Shown one piece after another: positions 8,585-17,885 of a stretch of 38,205 nt of DNA. The stretch covers positions 1 to 38,205 of the forward strand of contig JAJRRI010000081.1 of assembly GCA_024279685.1 (NCBI GenBank), written 5' to 3'. The stretch comes from Verrucomicrobiota bacterium (GTDB lineage: Bacteria > Verrucomicrobiota > Kiritimatiellia > Kiritimatiellales > Pontiellaceae). The notes beneath the pieces were generated by a model that saw nothing but the letters and a program-made list of their open reading frames with translations, had not been told where the DNA came from and searched no databases. Within the stretch, counting starts at the first letter, position 1. Every line of letters begins with the position of its first letter. A program made the position numbers and the translations under genes.

Positions 8585-11260
8585 TTATAAAAACCTGCGA
8601 CGAGGACCGGAACGTCTGGATCGTTTCTTTTTCTGTTTTTCTTTTTTTTCGGGTTCAGCATCTAAGTTTTGGTCATTCCGAAGGCGGCTGGATGCTCCGC
8701 TGGAGACGGCGCCAAAGGTATCGAGGGTGAGAGATCCCGCCCCTTTAAGGAGGTCTCCGGCAAATCCGGTTACACTGGAGACGGAGCCGATGATGGCATC
8801 GTAGAAAGCTCCGTATAGCTTGGCCGAGGTCTCGCTAATACTGGCTCCCCCTTTTTCTTTTCCGATATCCGTCATTTCGATGTTGGGTAAGGGAATGGGG
8901 GCGGTGGGTAGGGCGGAGATTTTGGCTTTCACCATCCCGTCTTTTACGAGCAGGTGCGAGATGATGATTTTTTGGCCCGTTGGAGCGTTGGTGGTTGACG
9001 TATCGGCGATGGATGGTGGCGGATTTGTGGTGCTGATTACTTCGTCTTCTTTTTCTTCTGAGAGGGATTTTTTGCGCTTCTGGGTGGCGGATTCGATGAA
9101 GGCTTGCAGGGCTTTAATGTTGTCGGTCGCTAGTTGGCGTTCGTAGGTAATTTGTGGGTTTTCGATGAGGATGTCTTCGATGAGTAGGGTGTCGGTGGAC
9201 ATGGAGTCAGGATCAATTTTAACGGTGATTTTTTTGACGGCTGTCAGGGAGTCATTGGCAAAACCAGGGGGGTTCCCAATGTTGAGGCTGTCGATTTGAA
9301 GGAGGCCCTTGGGCGGTTCGACGGAAAGGTGTTCAATGGCGGCGAGGGTGAAGAATTCCTCGGTGGGAGGCGCTTGGTTTTCGCGGTTAGCTCCAAGCCT
9401 ATTTTTGAGCCTGAATGTGCGCTTAGCCAAGAAGGTTTCATTGGTCGGGATTGGGCTGGTCATGGTGACCGAAAAGTTGGTTATTACCAGAGAATTAAGT
9501 AGGATGGGGGGCTCCGCTAGGAGTACGGGAGGCTGGGGTTTTTCTGCAGTAATAATTGGGGCAGGCTCTGTGGAAGAAGGCGTGAAGCCGGCGATAATTT
9601 TCTGAAGTTCGGTCACGTTCCCGGTGGTGTTAGTTTGTTCTAGGTTGATCAAGGGAGAGTTGATGTAGATTTCTTTGATGACGGTCTGATCGGAGAAAAC
9701 AGATGCGGGATCAATCGTTATGTCGATATGGGGAAGGTTGAAAAGATGGGGGGGGGTGAATCCGCCTGCAGGGTTGGGAATGGGGATGGCTTCAATGCGT
9801 AGGGCTCCCTCGATGAGTTTAACGGAGATGTTTCCGATGGAGGCCATGGTTTGGAGTCCAACGGGGGCATGGGTATGGGTGGTATCGAGAAGCTTGAGCT
9901 GGATGTCATCGATGAATAAATTGTGTAATTCGAAAGGGGGCGGGGTGGGTTCGGATATAACTAAGACCGCCTCTTTTTCGGGTTTTGGCTGAGCGGATTT
10001 CGCGGAGGTTTTTTTGTGGGTATCCGTCGCGATTCGTTTGGCAATTCGCATGAATTCGGTGACGGTATCGGTTTGTAGATTTTGTTCTAAAAAGACATAC
10101 GGTTTGATTACCTGAATATCTTGGATGGCAACCGTAGGGAGAGCGAGCGTTGCGGGATCGATTTTGATTTTTATGGCTTCGAGTTCAAATACGTTAGGTG
10201 TGGCTAAAAGTTTGGGGTTGCTGAGGCTCAGGTTACTGAATTGTACGTCTCCAGAGAGGGGGTTCGAGGTAAATTTTTCGAGTCGGAGGCGAATATTAAG
10301 CTCTGGCTTGGTTATGTTAACGATGTGCAGTTGAGTGTCATTGATAATGAATTCGTGGAGCTCGATCGTTGGGCCGGGTTCGGCTGCTCGGGGAGATTCC
10401 TCGATTAGAGGGGTGGTTTTTTTGCTGGGTTTAGAGGTGAAGCTCTTAGAGATTTTCAGGAATTCGGCGAGCGTATCGGTCTCGGAATTTTGCTCATAGT
10501 AGGCATAGGGTTTGGTGATCTCTACTTTTTCAATAACGATAGCGTCGGAGTAGATGGATTCTGGATTCAATTTAAGAGCGAGGGACTCGAGCGTGAAAAT
10601 ATGAGGCGTGCTCAGGAGTCCTGGATGGCTGAGGGTCATGTTTTTGAGGTGCACTACCCCATTGCTCATGCTGAGTGTTAGTTCTTCGACGGCTAAATTG
10701 ACATCAAGATCGGGATCAGCGGTGTTGGCGAGGAACATTTTAACATCGGTAATTCTCAACTGATTAACAAGGATCTCTTTCGGCGCTTTGTCGTCGCCTT
10801 CTTTTTCAGGTTTGGGTTTCTTGGGCTGATTAGGATCGATATTAGCAAAGGCAAAAAGGTTGGTGATGTACTCGGTAATGTTGTCGGTTGCACTGTTTTG
10901 TTCATAAACAAAATACGGGCTACTGATCAGAATTTCATGAATAATGAGGGTGTCGGAAAAAAGAGTTTCAATATCAATGGCAATACTCACTTCAGCTAGA
11001 GAGACTGTGTTGCTATATCCAAAAGTCTCGTGATTCCCAATTTCGAACCCGGCTAAAATGAGGGTTCCTTGGCGCGGATTGATGGAAAGCCGTTCCATGG
11101 AAATTGGCGCTCCCAATGCTTTAGAACCAATTTTCTCAGCAAGAATTTTAACCGTGGGGCCGAGCCAAAAAAAGAAGGTGGCGGTAAACAGTGCGACGAG
11201 TACCAGTAATAGGGTCGCTAAGCTGAGCAGGGCGCGTTTGAATCCTTTCCCATGTTTCAT
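8585..11260 (-). CDS. AsmA/DUF748-like envelope protein with N-terminal TM segment, five internal repeats and a basic C-terminus
   Basis: N-terminal TM ALLSLATLLLVLVALFTATFFFWLG; repeated signature (I/V)xPYxxxEQNxxTDxxxEF; C-term KKEKQKKKRSRRSGPRRRFL. Confidence 0.72.
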   Translation of the reverse strand: MKHGKGFKRALLSLATLLLVLVALFTATFFFWLGPTVKILAEKIGSKALGAPISMERLSINPRQGTLILAGFEIGNHETFGYSNTVSLAEVSIAIDIETLFSDTLIIHEILISSPYFVYEQNSATDNITEYITNLFAFANIDPNQPKKPKPEKEGDDKAPKEILVNQLRITDVKMFLANTADPDLDVNLAVEELTLSMSNGVVHLKNMTLSHPGLLSTPHIFTLESLALKLNPESIYSDAIVIEKVEITKPYAYYEQNSETDTLAEFLKISKSFTSKPSKKTTPLIEESPRAAEPGPTIELHEFIINDTQLHIVNITKPELNIRLRLEKFTSNPLSGDVQFSNLSLSNPKLLATPNVFELEAIKIKIDPATLALPTVAIQDIQVIKPYVFLEQNLQTDTVTEFMRIAKRIATDTHKKTSAKSAQPKPEKEAVLVISEPTPPPFELHNLFIDDIQLKLLDTTHTHAPVGLQTMASIGNISVKLIEGALRIEAIPIPNPAGGFTPPHLFNLPHIDITIDPASVFSDQTVIKEIYINSPLINLEQTNTTGNVTELQKIIAGFTPSSTEPAPIITAEKPQPPVLLAEPPILLNSLVITNFSVTMTSPIPTNETFLAKRTFRLKNRLGANRENQAPPTEEFFTLAAIEHLSVEPPKGLLQIDSLNIGNPPGFANDSLTAVKKITVKIDPDSMSTDTLLIEDILIENPQITYERQLATDNIKALQAFIESATQKRKKSLSEEKEDEVISTTNPPPSIADTSTTNAPTGQKIIISHLLVKDGMVKAKISALPTAPIPLPNIEMTDIGKEKGGASISETSAKLYGAFYDAIIGSVSSVTGFAGDLLKGAGSLTLDTFGAVSSGASSRLRNDQNLDAEPEKKEKQKKKRSRRSGPRRRFL
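9095..11110 (-). repeat. Five degenerate protein repeats (about 400-500 nt spacing) inside the AsmA-like gene
   Basis: SSPYFVYEQNSATDNITEYI; TKPYAYYEQNSETDTLAEFL; IKPYVFLEQNLQTDTVTEFM; NSPLINLEQTNTTGNVTELQ; ENPQITYERQLATDNIKALQ. Confidence 0.75.
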
Positions 11261-11541
11261 GATCTTTTATTCCTCTTGTGCAGCGAGTTTCATTGGGTAA
11301 ATGATCCACGTTAATCCGATTATCAGAACATAGGAAGTCTATATCCGTAGAATGGAGGTAGAAGGTAAATTAAACGGATTATTTTTGAGAAACGGTACGC
11401 CAGACCCGGCACGAAGTGAGGCTGGTGCAATGCGCTATCTACGAAATGGAGGCGGCGCCCCTCAATTCAGATGTCTTAAAGGAAGAGGATGTTACAAGGC
11501 CAACTGAGTGTCCGTTGAGGATTTAATACAGAGCCTCTCGA

Positions 11542-12717
11542 CTATGCCGCTCCGGCCTTAGGTTCGGCGTTCTTTACCGGCAGGACCATTTTTGAGTCTA
11601 CCTTCTTAAAGGGCAGGCTGATCGTAAGTGCGGTAACATTGCTTCTTCGATATTCGAGATGAACGGTTCCATCCATCATTTGAATATAACGCTGGGCGAG
11701 CGAAAGCCCAGACTGCAACTCATTGATCTCGTTGTCCTCTGTACCGAAAACTTGAGAGAGTCGTTCATCTTCTTTTGCCTTTCCGGTGTACGCCAATTCG
11801 AAGGTAATGGAAACGGAGTCGCCTTTTTCTGATTGATGCGCAGCATGAAGACCCAGCCTTCCTTTTTCAGTATGGGCGAGGGCGTAGCCGAGTACGATTT
11901 CGAGTACCTTTCGAACCTTTTGTTCATCAGCTCCCACGAGTTTGGGTAAGTTGTGGGCTGATTGGTACTGTGCGTAACTCACCGCGAAGAAAAGTTTTTT
12001 GGTCTTGGCTCGTTGGGTAAATTGATGATCAAGGTCATGGATAAGTTCGTGTAAATTACACGGGCTGTATTTCACGTCGCCCGATTCATCGGCCACATGA
12101 CTGAGTTCTTTTCGATAGTTCATGGTATCGATCAAGGTGCGGCAACTCCGGTTGATGATCTCCAGATTGCGTTTTTGTTCACCCGTAAGGTTCTCGGCGG
12201 TGATGATTGCCGCGACAGATTGAACCACCGGATCGAGCGATGTTTGGATTGTTTCCGTAAATTCATCGACGGTCTTGCTGTTTTCTTGATTGGCCACCTG
12301 AGCTTCAGAAAGGTTTTTTTGCAGCTCAGCCTGCCGTTGTTTCAAGTTGGAAATATCGTTTACGACGGCAAGAACCAGCTGCTGTTCTTCGATCTGAATG
12401 GTACTTAAGGACACGAGGCCTTGGAACGATAGTTTGTCGGCTTTCAGGAAGTTCCACTCAAAACTGGCGTGCCCTGTTTTTAAGGCCGAATGTAGCTGAT
12501 CGTTGGCCATGTCGGAGGAAGAGGTGTTTCCTGGTTGTTGCGCGGGAGAAAGCATCGCGATTGTTTTTCCTATTAATGCTTTGGCGGTTTCTTCACCAAA
12601 TAGATGGGCGGCGGCTAGATTGGCGGAACCAATTTCCCCGTTCTTTGGATTGATTTGGAGGAAAGCATCGCCCGATGATTGGAAGAGAGTTCGGTAGTAC
12701 TTTTCCTTTTTCCGCAA
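11542..12717 (-). pseudogene. C-terminal PAS + degenerate histidine-kinase-like module, probably the 3' part of the gene at 12831..15716
   Basis: PAS-like YYRTLFQSSGDAFLQINPKNGEIGSAN...; HATPase-like fold with GLSLAQRYIQMMDGTVHLE. The reading frame stays open upstream through KELKEFQLAFDASQSNIDALIEKNTAEFHQQIEQHTKNKTEL to the frameshift. Confidence 0.75.
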
Positions 12718-12830
12718 TTCAGTTTTATTTTTCGTGTGCTGCTCGATTTGTTGATGAAACTCCGCTGTATTTTTCTCAATGAGTGCATCGATATTACTTT
12801 GGCTTGCATCAAAGGCTAGCTGGAATTCTT

Positions 12831-15716
12831 TCAGCTCTTTTCGGCCGAGGCGCGATGGCTGATTTCGGTCTTCAGGTTTGCAGAAAGTGTTTGAATTGTT
12901 TTTTCAAGTTCGGTGCCCTGTTTCCCAAGAAGCTCTTCCTGTTGGAGAAGATCGCGTTCGGTTTGTTTGAGCGCTTTTACTTCACTCTGTAGGGATTTGG
13001 TTGCCTTTGAAATGAGTTGAGCCTGCTCTGTTTTTTCCTGATCAAGATGTTTGTTGGCCTCGGATAGAGCGGCCGCTAATTTTTCTTGTTCCTTGATGGC
13101 TTGGGTTAGTTCTGTGGATTGGGTTTTGGCTTGGACCTGGAGAGCTTCTTTTTCTTGTTGAAGGTCATTAGCTTGTTTGCGTAATCGGATTTCCGACAGA
13201 CGAATTTCCGCGATGTTTAAATTAAGTTTCTGTGTTTCGTGCTCAACCAATTGACTTTGGCGGGTACTCAATTGCTCAAATTTTTGTTCGGAGTGTTTCT
13301 TTTTGACCTCCGCTTCCTCACGCGCTTGGATTTGTTGGTTATTTTCCTGAGCCTTTGTTTTCAGCGCTTTTTCAAGTTCTTTGATCCGTCCATCTAGATC
13401 TTTTTCTTGCTGACGCAGGGCTTTCTCGCGAATTTGTTTTTTGGCGAGTTCTCGTTTGAACGTTTTGGTCTCCTGTTCGATCCGCTCATTGAATTGCTGT
13501 TTAAGCTCATCAAGTTCATCCGTATTCTGAATTAACTTTGTGGCCGCAATTTCCCGCTCGCCGACTTCGTGCTCGAGCTCGATCGCGTGCTGTTCGGTAA
13601 GTGTTTGGATACGTTCTTGTGCTGTTTTTAGTCGGGCAGCCACTTTCTTGAGCTGGTTTTCTGCCGTTAAACGGGCGGAGTGCTCGATGCCGATTTTTTT
13701 CTTATGGATTTCGGTGAGTTGGGTCGATACTTGTTTGTGCTCTTGTTTAGTCGATTTTAGATCTTGTTGATAGGTATTCAATTCGACTTGGCTGATTTCA
13801 AGAAAGGCCTCGGCCTGTTTGTGGAGGGCGATTTCCTCTTGGAGTTGTTTGTCACGACTGGCGGAGAAGATTTCAATTTTTTGAAGCTCATTTTCTTTGA
13901 TTTCGATGAGTTCTTCCCACTTTTTGCGTTTATCGGTTTCTTTTTCAAGATCTTCTAAGCGAGCCGCGAGTCGTGTTTCAAGTTGTTTTTGGTGAGTTAA
14001 TAGCGTCGCTTCATTGCGCCGCAATAATTCTTCAGTTTGTTTGCGCTCGCGGAGTTGTTCTTGGAATTCGTGCTGGCGATTATCGAGTTCGGCTTCGCGG
14101 ACATGTAGTGTTTGATTGGTATTTCGCAGGGTGATCGTTACTTTAGCGTATTCACTTTTTGATTTTTCAAGTTCATCGGTACGGTGTTTGAGGTGTTGCT
14201 CAAGTTGCTGGCGTTCGCGCTGAACCAATTCTTCTTTCGATTTGCGATCGCTGATTTCGAAGGAGAGGCCGACGGTGCCCTCAACCAGCCCGTCGTCGGA
14301 GACAAGAGGGATTTGAAGGGTTTCCATCCAGCCTGATTTATTACGGGTTTCGTAGGGGCGCTCGATCCGACTCAATTTGCCGGACTTCATAACGGAAATT
14401 GCATTTTTATCGTGGTCGCGAGAGGTGGCAGGCATAACCTCAAAAATGGTTTTCCCGATCCAATCCTGTTGCGGAATGCCGGTTCGGTCGGCCAACTTTC
14501 GGCTGGCATAGAGATAGCGGCACCGCGTGTCTTTTACGTGAACGTCGGCGGGCAAGGCATCGAGAATACGGTGCATGAATTGAGCCTGACTGCTGAGCTC
14601 TTCTTGTTCGCGCCGTTCTTGGCTGACATTCCGCTGGGCACCGCGGATGCCGACGAGGGTCTTGCCTTCGACCAGGCCGATTACATGATTAATGAGGTTG
14701 AGTCGATTGCCACGTGGATCTTGCCGAACGCTTTCAACCGCGGCTAATTTGTAGTTTGAGGTAATCAATGTCTTGATCGCATCGTTATTTTTAAACGGTC
14801 CGCAACCGCCGGAGAGTTCGTTAATTCCTTTGCCGATCAGTGATTCAACGGATGTGCCGTATAATGCGGCGAAGGTTTCGCTACACTCGATAAGTTTCAT
14901 TTTTTCCATGATCGTTGCTGCCATTTTATCGGCGGATGCGTTCAATGGAATAGGGGGGTCAGCGGCTAGGTGATAGTAGCCCTCGACCGTCTCGTCGACG
15001 AAGCGGGCAAGGCGGAGGGTCTCCGCTTTTTCTAAACGTTGTTCTTCGTGAAAAGGGGTTACATCCGAAATCCATCCAATATAGCTCTCAACCTCCTTGC
15101 GTTTATTGAGCACCTTGTTTGCCCGGCAGGCCACATGGGTTTCATCGTCTTTGGAGTTCCGAAAGCGGAAGTTGAGCGAAAGAGGGGTGTCTTCTTCGAT
15201 AAAACTTTTCCACGCTTGGTCAAAGCGTTTGCGATCATCGGGATGAATGGCGCTTTGGAAGCCTTCCTTCAGCGCTTTTTTCGGATAGAGGCCGGAGAGT
15301 TCTTGAAGGCTGGAGTTAATGTAAGTGCACGTGCCTTCCAGATTCATCTGGAACATTCCGATCTGGGCATCGAAGAGAATATTCTGATAGCGGGTCGTCG
15401 TTTGCTTAAGATCCTGCTGGGACTTTTCGAGAGTCTGGTTGGTTTCGGTCAGATGTTCGCGGGTCGTTCCAAGTTCGGTGATCATATCTTTAAGCTGTCG
15501 GTTGGCCGCATTAAAACGCTGTTGAAAGAGGAAGAAAAGAATAATGGAACAAATCAGGAGTGCGCCGACAATGAGAAAGGCCGTCATGCTCATTTCAACC
15601 GGGAAGGTGGATTTCACCGAGTTGACCATTTGGGCATGGGTCACTTCCGGCCACAGTGTGGCCAGTGCCATTCCTGCAAAGGGGAGGACGGATTGTTTTC
15701 TTCGCTTCATTCTCAT
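12831..15716 (-). CDS. Multi-PAS sensor protein with signal/TM region and long coiled coil (5' part of a frameshifted gene)
   Basis: TM FLIVGALLICSIILFFLF; PAS domains (YQNILFDAQIGMFQMNLEGTCTYINSSLQELSG; MHRILDALPADVHVKDTRCRYLYASRKLADRTG); long Q/E/K-rich coiled coil ending ISHRASAEKS*. Confidence 0.85.
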   Translation of the reverse strand: MRMKRRKQSVLPFAGMALATLWPEVTHAQMVNSVKSTFPVEMSMTAFLIVGALLICSIILFFLFQQRFNAANRQLKDMITELGTTREHLTETNQTLEKSQQDLKQTTTRYQNILFDAQIGMFQMNLEGTCTYINSSLQELSGLYPKKALKEGFQSAIHPDDRKRFDQAWKSFIEEDTPLSLNFRFRNSKDDETHVACRANKVLNKRKEVESYIGWISDVTPFHEEQRLEKAETLRLARFVDETVEGYYHLAADPPIPLNASADKMAATIMEKMKLIECSETFAALYGTSVESLIGKGINELSGGCGPFKNNDAIKTLITSNYKLAAVESVRQDPRGNRLNLINHVIGLVEGKTLVGIRGAQRNVSQERREQEELSSQAQFMHRILDALPADVHVKDTRCRYLYASRKLADRTGIPQQDWIGKTIFEVMPATSRDHDKNAISVMKSGKLSRIERPYETRNKSGWMETLQIPLVSDDGLVEGTVGLSFEISDRKSKEELVQRERQQLEQHLKHRTDELEKSKSEYAKVTITLRNTNQTLHVREAELDNRQHEFQEQLRERKQTEELLRRNEATLLTHQKQLETRLAARLEDLEKETDKRKKWEELIEIKENELQKIEIFSASRDKQLQEEIALHKQAEAFLEISQVELNTYQQDLKSTKQEHKQVSTQLTEIHKKKIGIEHSARLTAENQLKKVAARLKTAQERIQTLTEQHAIELEHEVGEREIAATKLIQNTDELDELKQQFNERIEQETKTFKRELAKKQIREKALRQQEKDLDGRIKELEKALKTKAQENNQQIQAREEAEVKKKHSEQKFEQLSTRQSQLVEHETQKLNLNIAEIRLSEIRLRKQANDLQQEKEALQVQAKTQSTELTQAIKEQEKLAAALSEANKHLDQEKTEQAQLISKATKSLQSEVKALKQTERDLLQQEELLGKQGTELEKTIQTLSANLKTEISHRASAEKS

Positions 15717-15768
15717 TTGTAGATACCTCGGACAAATTTCTTAGGATCTTTTTGCTGGAGCCGGGTTT

Positions 15769-16917
15769 TTATTCGCTTTTCGCCGGGCGCAGTAAAAAGA
15801 GAGCCGCACTAAAGAATACAATGTAGCCGGCAAGTGGAGCGGCCGTGTCTTTCGTTTCCGGGGCTCCGGATTCATCGTTTGTGCGTGTCGAGGAAACCGC
15901 TCGGTTTGATTCCGTGGACTTCATATCCTTGAGCAAAGACTCAAGCCGAGAGGTCTGGGCCCCCGCATTCGACTTGGGTGCATCGGTGGCCGTTGGAATA
16001 GGCGAGGATTTAGTTTCGGCGGCGTTCTGGATGTTCGCAAGCAGTGCGGGGGTGGAGTGGGGGTCGACCGAAATTCGGGCTTGCATGAAAATCATGTCCC
16101 GATGGAAAATTGGGGTCATAAGCTCGCACCCCTGTGCCGCCGAGATCCGTTTTTCAGAAATCATTTTTGAGATGATGTTCTTTTTATGTTGGATGCTCAA
16201 TGCGGAGTTAATTGTTAATTGCCCATCGTCACCGATAATGATCTTACGGCTTGAATCCTCAAGAAAGGCCTCGAATGGGTTGGTCTTGACGTCGATATGT
16301 ACCGTTCCGCCCATAATATGAAGTTCGGAAACTCCGCCTTTTTTGGCTAAGGTTTTTAGATCCAGCCCTTGGATACGGTAGACCGATTGGTCGCGAATAA
16401 AGATCTGTCCAGAGCCGACCCCATTATTTCCGATGGTTAATTTTCCAGAAACTGTCGCGTGGTCTTTCAGTGTAACGGATCCCTTGGTCGCGGAGTTTCC
16501 AAATGATTTCGCTGCGAGGGCGATCTGCCCATTCAAGGAGAGGTTATCACTGATCGTTAGGTTGGCATGACCCGTAGAGGAAGCGGGGATATTTACGGTA
16601 CGCTTGTGTTCGATCGGGCTCCACATATTAATGTTTCCGTTCCCCTGGAGGAAAAGGTCCTGGCCGTAGAGCATCATCCCATTGTCGAGTTCAACGGTGC
16701 TATTCACGACCACGACCGCATGGGGGCTACGGAAGTGTACCGACTCTTCACCCATCGGAACGTGTTTGAGTTTCCATTTATAAGGATCGCTCCAGTCGGA
16801 CTTCGTTGCGTCGCCGCGCCAGAGATTGATGGATTGTGCCGAAGCGGAGATGGCCACGCCATAGACTGCGGCGAGCATTAGTATGCGATTGAGTTGGATT
16901 TTATTTTTCATGTTCAC
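15769..16917 (-). CDS. Secreted beta-strand-rich surface protein with C-terminal hydrophobic anchor-like segment
   Basis: Signal peptide ILMLAAVYGVAISASAQS; WRGDATKSDWSDPYKWKLKHVPMGEESVHF resembles the start of autotransporter-associated beta-strand/PEP-CTERM-type proteins; C-term AAPLAGYIVFFSAALFLLRPAKSE. Confidence 0.7.
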   Translation of the reverse strand: MNMKNKIQLNRILMLAAVYGVAISASAQSINLWRGDATKSDWSDPYKWKLKHVPMGEESVHFRSPHAVVVVNSTVELDNGMMLYGQDLFLQGNGNINMWSPIEHKRTVNIPASSTGHANLTISDNLSLNGQIALAAKSFGNSATKGSVTLKDHATVSGKLTIGNNGVGSGQIFIRDQSVYRIQGLDLKTLAKKGGVSELHIMGGTVHIDVKTNPFEAFLEDSSRKIIIGDDGQLTINSALSIQHKKNIISKMISEKRISAAQGCELMTPIFHRDMIFMQARISVDPHSTPALLANIQNAAETKSSPIPTATDAPKSNAGAQTSRLESLLKDMKSTESNRAVSSTRTNDESGAPETKDTAAPLAGYIVFFSAALFLLRPAKSE

Positions 16918-16970
16918 GTCTCCCTCATTGTCGTCGTTGTTCTACTTTTATAATTCGATGGGAGGATAAA

Positions 16971-16986
16971 AGCAGGATGCATGCCT
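16971..16986 (-). promoter_or_regulatory. Sigma-54-like -24/-12 element driving the minus-strand operon
   Basis: Minus-strand AGGCATGCATCCTGCT against consensus TGGCAYRNNNNTTGCW; GG/GC spacing exact; lies about 54 nt upstream of the 16917 start. Confidence 0.45.
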
Positions 16987-17069
16987 TGTTTGGAAAGAAT
17001 GGTTTTTGAGGGAATGGGGTGAGGAGATCTCAAGGGGTAAATTATAAAAATTAACGGAGGCCGTATCTG

Positions 17070-17085
17070 TGGCATGAATGATGCT
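17070..17085 (+). promoter_or_regulatory. Sigma-54-like -24/-12 element driving the 17126 cluster
   Basis: TGGCATGAATGATGCT against TGGCAYRNNNNTTGCW; one mismatch; about 40 nt upstream of the ATG. Confidence 0.55.
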
Positions 17086-17125
17086 TCAATGGTTGCATCT
17101 GAATTAAACCCAAACGGGACACGAC

Positions 17126-17872
17126 ATGAAAAACGAACAGAACTTTTTATATAGCAAAGACGCTAAAACGCTACAGGTTCCCTATGCTGAATATACCGAG
17201 CTCATGAAAAAGTCGGAAGAAGCTCAGCACCTCCTAAAGGTAAAAGGGACCGTACTCGCGGATCTCCAGCAGTTTATCGGAGGCGCCCCGGCTGCGGCAC
17301 TGCCTAAAGCCAACCCGGCTCCGAAATCCAAGCCAGCCCCTAAAGCCAAGCCGGTTCCGAAGACTCCACCGCCGCCAGCGGCTGAGACGGCTCCGGCTGA
17401 GGAATCTAAATCGGAAAAGGTTTCAATCGAATTTTCGACGGACACGCCTGAGACTCCCGCACCCTCGCGGGGTGAGATATCGGATATTCCACCGATCAAG
17501 AAGGATATTATCGGGCATTTCAACAAGCTTGATAAGTCGGGACGGTTGCTCAATATCTTTAAGCAATATTATACGTGCTTGAATGAGGCTTGTGGCGGAA
17601 CCGTTCGCGTGACGATGAAGGACGGTTTTTGCAGCCTCTGGAATTATGATGAATGGGAAGAATTTGCATTTATGGATATTTTCGAAAATCTTTTGCGGAT
17701 CACAATCGACCCACGGTACACAGATGCACTCAAAACACTCAGTCTTTGTGAAGTGCCTCGTCTAATTTCTAGCCGCCGGAACGTAGTTTCTGTGCAGGTT
17801 GACAATCTTAATAATGTAGTACTCGATGTTCTTGCCAAGGCATTTGCCGAGGTAGGCCTACAAGTCAAATAA
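17126..17872 (+). CDS. Hypothetical protein: short N-terminal helical domain, Pro/Ala/Lys-rich linker, C-terminal globular domain
   Basis: ORF with linker NPAPKSKPAPKAKPVPKTPPPPAAETAPAEE between two ordered-looking regions. Confidence 0.8.
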   Translation: MKNEQNFLYSKDAKTLQVPYAEYTELMKKSEEAQHLLKVKGTVLADLQQFIGGAPAAALPKANPAPKSKPAPKAKPVPKTPPPPAAETAPAEESKSEKVSIEFSTDTPETPAPSRGEISDIPPIKKDIIGHFNKLDKSGRLLNIFKQYYTCLNEACGGTVRVTMKDGFCSLWNYDEWEEFAFMDIFENLLRITIDPRYTDALKTLSLCEVPRLISSRRNVVSVQVDNLNNVVLDVLAKAFAEVGLQVK

Positions 17873-17885
17873 CGTGGAGGGGACC

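Noticed and set aside
5722-8730. Many ORFs of 60-110 aa antisense to the helicase gene
   Set aside because: They overlap a clear conserved-motif gene and have low-complexity R/S/P-rich translations typical of shadow frames.
12831-12845. Programmed -1 frameshift in the sensor gene
   Set aside because: The site is only GAA AAG with four A residues, not a strong A_AAA_AAG-type heptamer, and no clear stimulatory structure was seen. Deletion or sequencing error is preferred.
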